DNA of 64,000 nucleotides from Streptomyces glomeratus (GTDB lineage: Bacteria; Actinomycetota; Actinomycetes; Streptomycetales; Streptomycetaceae): contig NZ_JAKEEB010000004.1 of the NCBI RefSeq assembly GCF_021462825.1, positions 248,001-312,000 of the forward strand, in the 5' to 3' direction. Of the stretch, positions 57,534 through 64,000 are shown in pieces. The translations under genes and the position numbers were made by a program. The notes under the pieces were generated by a model, which worked only from the letters and a program-made list of their open reading frames with translations, ran no database searches and was not told the origin of the DNA. Each line of letters begins with the position of its first letter. Within the stretch, counting starts at the first letter, position 1.

Positions 57534-57672
57534 GGTTCCCCCTTCGCGCAGCCGAGCGGTGTCACGGCCTTCCCGCATGGTAGGTGGACGGCGGGCTCCT
57601 GGGACAGATGGCGGCGCGGGTGCCGGGAGCGCGCAGGGGGAGGACCCTCGGCGCCGTCGCGGCGGAGAACGC

Positions 57673-57710
57673 GAAGAGGCCCGCACGACCGGAGTCGTAC
57701 GGGCCTCTTC
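57673..57710 (-). terminator. Terminator of tuf / str operon
   Basis: A 17-bp stem with one G-U pair (arms 57673-57689 and 57694-57710), about 33 bases past the tuf stop on the minus strand. It is the strongest hairpin in this part and marks the end of the str operon. Confidence 0.85.
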
Positions 57711-57742
57711 AGGTCAACGGGTGACCCTCAAGCAAGAGGTAC

Positions 57743-58936
<1,194 letters not shown>

Positions 58937-59008
58937 TGGGGTCCTCCTGTGGAGTGGTTCTGTACGCCTTACTCATCGGCGCCAGGTGATCTTTGCTGGG
59001 GTGCCGCT

Positions 59009-59042
59009 CGCCGGGGTCCTTCGCGAGGAAGAACCCCCGGCG
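59009..59042 (-). terminator. Hairpin between fusA and tuf
   Basis: A 14-bp stem including one G-U pair and one bulged G (arms 59009-59022 and 59028-59042) on the minus strand, 40 bases past the fusA stop. It may attenuate read-through or protect processed tuf mRNA. Confidence 0.6.
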
Positions 59043-59078
59043 GTCGGTGTCAAGCCTAAAGCGTGTAAACGGGGTGCG

Positions 59079-61205
59079 TTACTCGCCCTTGGCCTTCGCG
59101 ATGATCTCCTCGGCGACGTTCCGCGGAACCTCGGCGTAGGAGTCGAACTGCATCGAGTAGCTCGCGCGACCCGACGTCTTGCTGCGGAGGTCGCCGACGT
59201 AGCCGAACATCTCCGACAGCGGAACCAGGCCCTTCACGACACGGGCGCCGGCACGCTCCTCCATGGCCTGGATCTGGCCACGGCGGGAGTTGATGTCACC
59301 GATGACCTCACCCATGTAGTCCTCGGGCGTGGTGACCTCGACGGCCATCATCGGCTCGAGCAGCACAGGGCTGGCCTTGCGGGCGGCCTCCTTGAAGGCC
59401 TGCGAACCAGCGATCTTGAACGCCAGCTCGGAGGAGTCGACCTCGTGGTAGCCACCGTCGAGCAGGATGACACGCACGCCGGTCATCTCGTAACCGGCGA
59501 GGATGCCGAACTGCATGGCCTCCTGGGCACCGGCGTCGACCGAAGGGATGTACTCCTTCGGGATACGGCCACCGGTGACCTGGTTCACGAACTCGTACGA
59601 GGTGTCGCCGGCCTCGAGAGGCTCGATGGCGATCTGCACCTTGGCGAACTGGCCGGTACCACCAGTCTGCTTCTTGTGCGTGTAGTCGACGCGCTCGACG
59701 GCCTTGCGGATCGTCTCACGGTACGCGACCTGGGGCTTGCCGACGTTGGCCTCGACCTTGAACTCACGGCGCATACGGTCGACCAGCACCTCGAGGTGCA
59801 GCTCGCCCATGCCACCGATGATGGTCTGGCCGGTCTCCTGGTCCGAGTGGACCTGGAACGACGGGTCCTCCTCGGCCAGGCGCTGGATCGCGACGCCCAG
59901 CTTCTCCTGGTCGCCCTTCGACTTGGGCTCGATGGCGACCTGGATGACCGGCGCCGGGAAGTCCATGGACTCCAGGATGACCGGCTTCTTGTCGTCGCTC
60001 AGCGTCTCACCGGTGGTGGTCTGCTTGAGGCCCATGACGGCGACGATGTCGCCGGCGCCCACCGACTCGATCTCCTCACGCTTGTTGGCGTGCATGCGAT
60101 AGATCTTGCCGATGCGCTCCTTCTTGCCCTTGACGGAGTTCAGCACCGAAGAGCCGGACTCCAGGCGGCCCGAGTACACCCGGACGAAGGTGAGCTTGCC
60201 CAGGTGGGGGTCGCTCATGATCTTGAACGCCAGCGCCGAGAGGGGCTCCTCGTCGGACGGCTTGCGCTTGACGACCTCCTCCGGGTCGTTGACGGCGTGG
60301 CCCTCGATGGCCTCGACGTCGAGCGGGGAGGGGAGGTAGCGCACGACCGCGTCGAGCAGGGGCTGAACGCCCTTGTTCTTGAACGCGGTGCCGCAGAACA
60401 CCGGGGTGACGGTGGTGCCGGTGCCCTTGCCGGACGCGATGGTGATACGACGGATCGCCGCGTACAGCTGCTCCTCGGAGGGCTCCTCGCCCTCCAGGTA
60501 CAGCTCCATCAGCTCCTCGTCGTTCTCCGCGACGGCCTCGAGCAGCTTGCCGCGCCACTCGTCGGCGGCCTCGGTGTGCGTGGCCGGGATGTCGACGATG
60601 TCGTACATCTCGCCCTTGGTCGCCTCGGCGGACCAGACGAGGGCCTTCATCTTCACGAGGTCGATGACGCCCTTGAAGTCCGCCTCCGCACCGATCGGCA
60701 GCTGCATGACCAGCGGCTGCGCACCCAGGCGGTCGGAGATCATGTCGACGCAGCGGTGGAACTCGGCACCGGTGCGGTCGAGCTTGTTGACGAAGCAGAT
60801 GCGCGGAACGCCGTAGCGGTCCGCCTGACGCCACACCGTCTCGGACTGCGGCTCAACGCCGGCGACGCCGTCGAACACCGTCACGGCACCGTCGAGCACG
60901 CGCAGGGAGCGCTCCACCTCGACCGTGAAGTCGACGTGGCCCGGGGTGTCGATGATGTTGATGGTGTGGTCGACGTTCTCCAGCGGCCAGTGACAGGTGG
61001 TGGCAGCAGAGGTGATCGTGATGCCACGCTCCTGCTCCTGCTCCATCCAGTCCATGGTGGCAGCGCCGTCGTGGACCTCACCGATCTTGTACGAAACGCC
61101 GGTGTAGAACAGGATCCGCTCGGTGGTGGTCGTCTTGCCCGCGTCGATGTGGGCCATGATGCCGATGTTGCGCACCTTGGCCAGGTCAAGCGAAGTGGTA
61201 GCCAT
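59079..61205 (-). CDS. fusA: Elongation factor G
   Basis: The 708-residue translocase has the GTPase motifs [13 protein letters not shown] (residues about 19-31), DTPGHVDF and NKLDR, then domains II-V with the conserved GMGELHLEV near residue 470. It drives tRNA movement after peptide-bond formation. It lies 39 bp after rpsG. Confidence 0.98.
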   Translation of the reverse strand: MATTSLDLAKVRNIGIMAHIDAGKTTTTERILFYTGVSYKIGEVHDGAATMDWMEQEQERGITITSAATTCHWPLENVDHTINIIDTPGHVDFTVEVERSLRVLDGAVTVFDGVAGVEPQSETVWRQADRYGVPRICFVNKLDRTGAEFHRCVDMISDRLGAQPLVMQLPIGAEADFKGVIDLVKMKALVWSAEATKGEMYDIVDIPATHTEAADEWRGKLLEAVAENDEELMELYLEGEEPSEEQLYAAIRRITIASGKGTGTTVTPVFCGTAFKNKGVQPLLDAVVRYLPSPLDVEAIEGHAVNDPEEVVKRKPSDEEPLSALAFKIMSDPHLGKLTFVRVYSGRLESGSSVLNSVKGKKERIGKIYRMHANKREEIESVGAGDIVAVMGLKQTTTGETLSDDKKPVILESMDFPAPVIQVAIEPKSKGDQEKLGVAIQRLAEEDPSFQVHSDQETGQTIIGGMGELHLEVLVDRMRREFKVEANVGKPQVAYRETIRKAVERVDYTHKKQTGGTGQFAKVQIAIEPLEAGDTSYEFVNQVTGGRIPKEYIPSVDAGAQEAMQFGILAGYEMTGVRVILLDGGYHEVDSSELAFKIAGSQAFKEAARKASPVLLEPMMAVEVTTPEDYMGEVIGDINSRRGQIQAMEERAGARVVKGLVPLSEMFGYVGDLRSKTSGRASYSMQFDSYAEVPRNVAEEIIAKAKGE

Positions 61206-61244
61206 AAGGCTTCAGTCTTCTCTCGGTCTCGATGTGGACTGCGA

Positions 61245-61715
61245 CTACCAGCGGTAGTGCGCGAAGGCCTTGTTGGACTCGGCCATCTTGTGCGTGTCCT
61301 CGCGCTTCTTCACAGCGGCACCGAGGCCGTTGCTGGCGTCGAGGAGCTCGTTGAGCAGACGCTCGGTCATGGTCTTCTCGCGACGGGCGCGGGAGTAACC
61401 GACCAGCCAGCGCAGCGCCAGGGTGTTGGCACGGCCGGGCTTGACCTCGACCGGGACCTGGTAGGTGGCGCCACCGACACGGCGGGACTTGACCTCGAGG
61501 GTCGGCTTGATGTTCTCGAGAGCGCGCTTGAGCGTGATGACCGGGTCGTTGCCGGTCTTGTCGCGCAGGCCCTCCATGGCGCCGTAGACGATGCGCTCGG
61601 CGGTGGAGCGCTTGCCGTTCAGCAGCACCTTGTTGATCAGGGAGGTCACCAGAGGAGAACCGTAGACCGGGTCGATGATGACCGGGCGCTTCGGGGCGGG
61701 GCCCTTACGAGGCAT
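61245..61715 (-). CDS. rpsG: 30S ribosomal protein S7 (uS7)
   Basis: The 156-residue head protein starts 16S 3'-domain assembly ([21 protein letters not shown]). Normal length, ending FAHYRW. It is two bases after the rpsL stop. Confidence 0.98.
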   Translation of the reverse strand: MPRKGPAPKRPVIIDPVYGSPLVTSLINKVLLNGKRSTAERIVYGAMEGLRDKTGNDPVITLKRALENIKPTLEVKSRRVGGATYQVPVEVKPGRANTLALRWLVGYSRARREKTMTERLLNELLDASNGLGAAVKKREDTHKMAESNKAFAHYRW

Positions 61716-61717
61716 TC

Positions 61718-62089
61718 TTACTTCTCCTTCTTGGCGCCGTAACGGCTGCGGGCCTGCTTGCGGTTCTTGACACCCTGGGTGTCGAGGGAGCCACGGATGA
61801 TCTTGTAGCGAACACCCGGCAGGTCCTTCACACGGCCGCCACGCACGAGCACGATGGAGTGCTCCTGCAGGTTGTGTCCCTCACCCGGAATGTAAGCGGT
61901 GACCTCGATCCCGCTGGTCAGACGCACACGCGCGACCTTACGCAGGGCCGAGTTCGGCTTCTTCGGGGTGGTCGTGAACACACGCGTGCAGACGCCACGA
62001 CGCTGAGGGGAACCCTCGAGTGCGGGCGTCTTGTTCTTCTCGACCTTGTCCTGCCGGCCCTTGCGGACCAGCTGCTGGATCGTAGGCAC
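61718..62089 (-). CDS. rpsL: 30S ribosomal protein S12 (uS12), streptomycin-sensitive residues
   Basis: The 123-residue decoding-centre protein starts at the GTG at 62089 ([14 protein letters not shown]), ten bases after GGAG. Lys43 (TTPKKPN) and Lys88 (GRVKDLPG), the positions altered in streptomycin-resistant streptomycetes, are wild type. It is the first gene of the str operon. The leader is about 190 nt, with the hairpin element shared with rpsJ. Confidence 0.97.
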   Translation of the reverse strand: MPTIQQLVRKGRQDKVEKNKTPALEGSPQRRGVCTRVFTTTPKKPNSALRKVARVRLTSGIEVTAYIPGEGHNLQEHSIVLVRGGRVKDLPGVRYKIIRGSLDTQGVKNRKQARSRYGAKKEK

Positions 62090-62134
62090 TACTTCTCCGG
62101 TTTCTGTGTGCCGATGGGTACAGCTAACCTGGAA

Positions 62135-62164
62135 CTTCGCCGACCCACGCGGTCGGGTGTGTCG
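62135..62164 (-). promoter_or_regulatory. Shared r-protein leader hairpin element, rpsL copy
   Basis: Matches 56293-56322 in 29 of 30 positions; the difference is outside the CCGACC/GGTCGG stem. It begins 46 nt before the rpsL start. Confidence 0.8.
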
Positions 62165-62283
62165 AATCCCGCAGACTCCCGCCGGAAGGCGTGAAGGGCG
62201 CAGATTACGGTGGCCGGTCACGACTCCGTGTGCGGTTTGAAGGCACGCACGAGAGCCAGGGCACACCCCAGGCACAAGGTCTG

Positions 62284-62312
62284 AGCGTACCTACCGCACG
62301 GACTTCGGTCAA
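62284..62312 (-). promoter_or_regulatory. Vegetative promoter of the str operon
   Basis: TTGACC (62312-62307), 17-bp spacer, TACGCT (62289-62284). The predicted start is near 62277. Confidence 0.8.
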
Positions 62313-62534
62313 AACAAATGGAGTCCCCCGCGACACGCCGGACTTTCCACCTCCCCGCCCGGGTTTCCTCCCCGTTCGCCCGTGGCCCGGCCACGGGCGA
62401 CGCGGACAGTGGAGCGGCAGGTCGGAAGCCACCCGGGCCCCTTCGGACACCCATGGCCGAATCGCGCCCTTCCCCGCCACGCGGTCTTGCGCTTTGAGTA
62501 CGTTGATCCGTCCGCTGGGGCGAGGAATCGGGGG

Positions 62535-63281
62535 ATGGGCATGGCGACACCGGGGACACCGACGGCGGCGTACTCGCCGGACGACGGCGGTCTGGACGAC
62601 CGCGTGCCCTTCCTGGCGCGTCTGGAGGCCGAGGACCGCTCGGCGCTGCTGGCACTCGGCCGCGAGCTGACCTTCGCTCCGCGCATGGTGCTGGTGCACC
62701 AGCACGAGCCCTCGTCCCACGTCCTCTTTCTCGTGCACGGCTGGACGAAGGTCACCGCATCGGCGGCCAACGGCTACGAGGCGCTGCTCGCGCTGCGCGG
62801 GCCCGGCGACATCGTGGGCGAGTCGGCCGCGCTGACCGGGCGGCCGCGGTCGGCGACGGTGACCGCGCTGGAACCGGTGCGGGCGACGGCCGTGGAGCAC
62901 GAGCGGTTCAAGGACTTCCTGAACCGCTCCCCCGCCGTCTCGTTCGCCCTGCTGGGACTGACCGCGGACCGCACCCGCGCGGCCGACCGGCGCCGGCTGG
63001 AGTTCGCGTCCATGAGCGTGCGGGAGCGTTTCGCCGTCCTCCTGCTGGACCTCGCCCGTACCCACGGCCGCCGTACACCCGACGGCATCGAGCTGTCCGT
63101 ACCGCTGAGCAAACAGGAGCTGGCCGGCTCGGTGGGCGCCTCGCGGGAGATGGTGCAGCGGCTGCTGCGCGAGCTGCGGGACCGGGAAGCGGTGGTCACG
63201 GGCCGCCGCACGCTGCTGATTCGCCGCCCCGACCTGCTCCGTCGCATCGCGGCTGCGGGCCCCACCCCGGACGGCTCCTGA
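62535..63281 (+). CDS. Crp/Fnr-family transcriptional regulator
   Basis: The 248-residue protein has an N-terminal cyclic-nucleotide-binding fold (about residues 22-140, with LRGPGDIVGESAALTGRPRSATV matching the phosphate-binding cassette) and a C-terminal Crp-type winged helix (SKQELAGSVGASREMVQRLLREL, about 195-217). The cassette carries the Gly-Glu-x-Ala and the Arg needed for cyclic nucleotide, so ligand binding is plausible. There is no Fe-S cysteine set as in Fnr. ATGs at 62535 and 62541 are both possible. The next gene, 162 bp downstream, has a nucleotidyl-cyclase fold, which suggests that the two form a signal-and-response pair. Confidence 0.88.
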   Translation: MGMATPGTPTAAYSPDDGGLDDRVPFLARLEAEDRSALLALGRELTFAPRMVLVHQHEPSSHVLFLVHGWTKVTASAANGYEALLALRGPGDIVGESAALTGRPRSATVTALEPVRATAVEHERFKDFLNRSPAVSFALLGLTADRTRAADRRRLEFASMSVRERFAVLLLDLARTHGRRTPDGIELSVPLSKQELAGSVGASREMVQRLLRELRDREAVVTGRRTLLIRRPDLLRRIAAAGPTPDGS

Positions 63282-63443
63282 CCGCGGTGATCGCCGGAGG
63301 GTGACGGCACAAGCCTCCACCGGCGTCCCGTCCGGCGCTCTGTGCACACGGTCACATTCCAAGTGCGTCATCCGCCCTCACCACGGAGGAATCCGCGCGG
63401 CCAGTCTTCTGCCCTGCACCGCGTACCCCCTCGAGAGGCGACC

Positions 63444-64000
63444 ATGACCGATCCCGTGAGCCGCACGATCCTGTTGCTGGACATCGAGAGGTTCAGCGAC
63501 CGGGACGACGTGGAGCAGGCGTATCTGCGGCGCATGCTCTACGACATCACCGACCGCACGCTGGAAGCCGCCGGCATCGACGAGACCCGGCGGCTGCGGG
63601 CCGACCGCGGTGACTCGGTGATGGAACTCATCGACGCGAGCGCCCCGGTCACGGCCCTGCTGCGGGCCCTGCTCACGGACGTCCCGGCGCACCTGCGGAC
63701 GGTCAACCGCATGGCGTCCCGCTCCGCGCAGATGCGGCTGCGCGGCGTCCTCGCCACCGGTTTCGTCGCGATCGACGAGCTCGACGGCTGGGTCGGCTCC
63801 GATCTGAACCACGCCTGCCGGCTGCTGGACGCCCGGCTGCTGCGTGACGCACTGCGCGAGCGGACCGACGACTTCGCGCTGTGCGTATCGGACGCCCTGT
63901 ACGCCGGGGTCGTGCGCCACGACCACGTGGGCATCCCGGCCGCCGACTTCCACCCGGTGACGGTGGAGAGCAAGAACGGCCCTCTGAAGGCATGGCTGCA
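63444..64000 (+). CDS. Class III nucleotidyl-cyclase-fold protein, 3' end beyond the window
   Basis: The first 185 residues are visible, from the ATG at 63444 (GAGAGGCGACC upstream). They match a class III adenylate/guanylate cyclase homology domain: the first metal Asp in LLLDIERFS (Asp13), the second in RGDSVMEL (Asp57), and GVLATG followed by GSDLNHACRLLDA with the Asn and Arg that stabilise the transition state. The catalytic set therefore looks complete, although the substrate-specifying residues are not obvious. Many Streptomyces have this type of gene beside a Crp-like regulator, and some such pairs are reported near conflict-system genes. The rest of the protein and its neighbours are outside the window. 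Confidence 0.75.
   Translation, partial: MTDPVSRTILLLDIERFSDRDDVEQAYLRRMLYDITDRTLEAAGIDETRRLRADRGDSVMELIDASAPVTALLRALLTDVPAHLRTVNRMASRSAQMRLRGVLATGFVAIDELDGWVGSDLNHACRLLDARLLRDALRERTDDFALCVSDALYAGVVRHDHVGIPAADFHPVTVESKNGPLKAWL

Larger units (their letters stand above)
62090..62534. other. Divergent rpsL / Crp-family gene region
   Basis: About 445 bases without a gene. It holds the rpsL promoter (62284-62312), the rpsL leader with its hairpin, and the promoter of the Crp-family gene, which I could not place. Confidence 0.6.

Overview
The window is high-GC actinobacterial DNA with the gene content and order of a Streptomyces chromosome core. It carries the developmental cluster sigD-bldM-whiD, the guaB/guaB3 pair, groES-groEL1 under CIRCE control, the tsa genes with alr, nnr and acpS, glmS/coaA/glmM, and the full alpha-spc-S10-str ribosomal block. 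From memory, the order matches the Streptomyces coelicolor SCO4655-SCO4778 interval read in reverse. The exact species cannot be named from sequence alone.

Layout. 1-2.2 kb: 5' part of a membrane Ser/Thr kinase gene that runs off the left edge. 2.4-6.7 kb: secreted serine hydrolase, glycerol-3-phosphate dehydrogenase, and a nucleotide-sugar dehydrogenase homologue lacking its catalytic cysteine. 7.2-12.6 kb: guaB3, guaB, sigD, bldM and divergent whiD. 12.7-16 kb: LysR regulator, MOSC protein, short-chain dehydrogenase, ABM/SnoaL-like protein. 16-18.3 kb: groEL1 and groES with two CIRCE operators. 18.4-20.6 kb: deacetylase-like lipoprotein and a methyltransferase. 20.6-29.6 kb: mostly leftward genes for tRNA t6A synthesis (tsaD, rimI, tsaB, tsaE), alr, nnr and acpS. 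29.6-31.7 kb: an accessory patch, made of a frameshifted gene remnant and an anti-sigma-like ATPase / XRE / DUF397 module that overlaps the end of glmS. 31.7-36.3 kb: glmS, coaA, glmM. 36.5-56.3 kb: rpsI-rplM, truA-rplQ-rpoA-rpsK-rpsM-rpmJ-infA-map-adk-secY, then spc and S10 operons, all leftward. 56.6-57.5 kb: one unrecognised gene. 57.7-62.1 kb: tuf, fusA, rpsG, rpsL. 62.5-64 kb: a Crp/Fnr regulator followed by a class III nucleotidyl-cyclase-fold gene cut by the right edge.

How it works together. Most genes are housekeeping: translation, protein export and folding, GMP synthesis, cell-wall precursors (GlmS, GlmM, Alr) and cofactors (CoaA, AcpS, Nnr). The ribosomal genes are packed, often with one-base stop/start overlaps, and hairpins sit at operon borders. 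I could read promoters with TTGACC -35 boxes for rpsL, rpsJ, rplM and groES, and an exact match to the BldN-type consensus before bldM. The rpsL and rpsJ leaders share a near-identical 30-nt hairpin element.

The most unusual items are that shared leader hairpin, an 18-bp tandem repeat that duplicates the truA translation start, the Crp/cyclase pair at the right edge, the cysteine-less sugar-nucleotide dehydrogenase, GuaB3 with His in place of the catalytic Cys, and the accessory patch between acpS and glmS. I saw no CRISPR array, insertion sequence, rRNA or tRNA gene.
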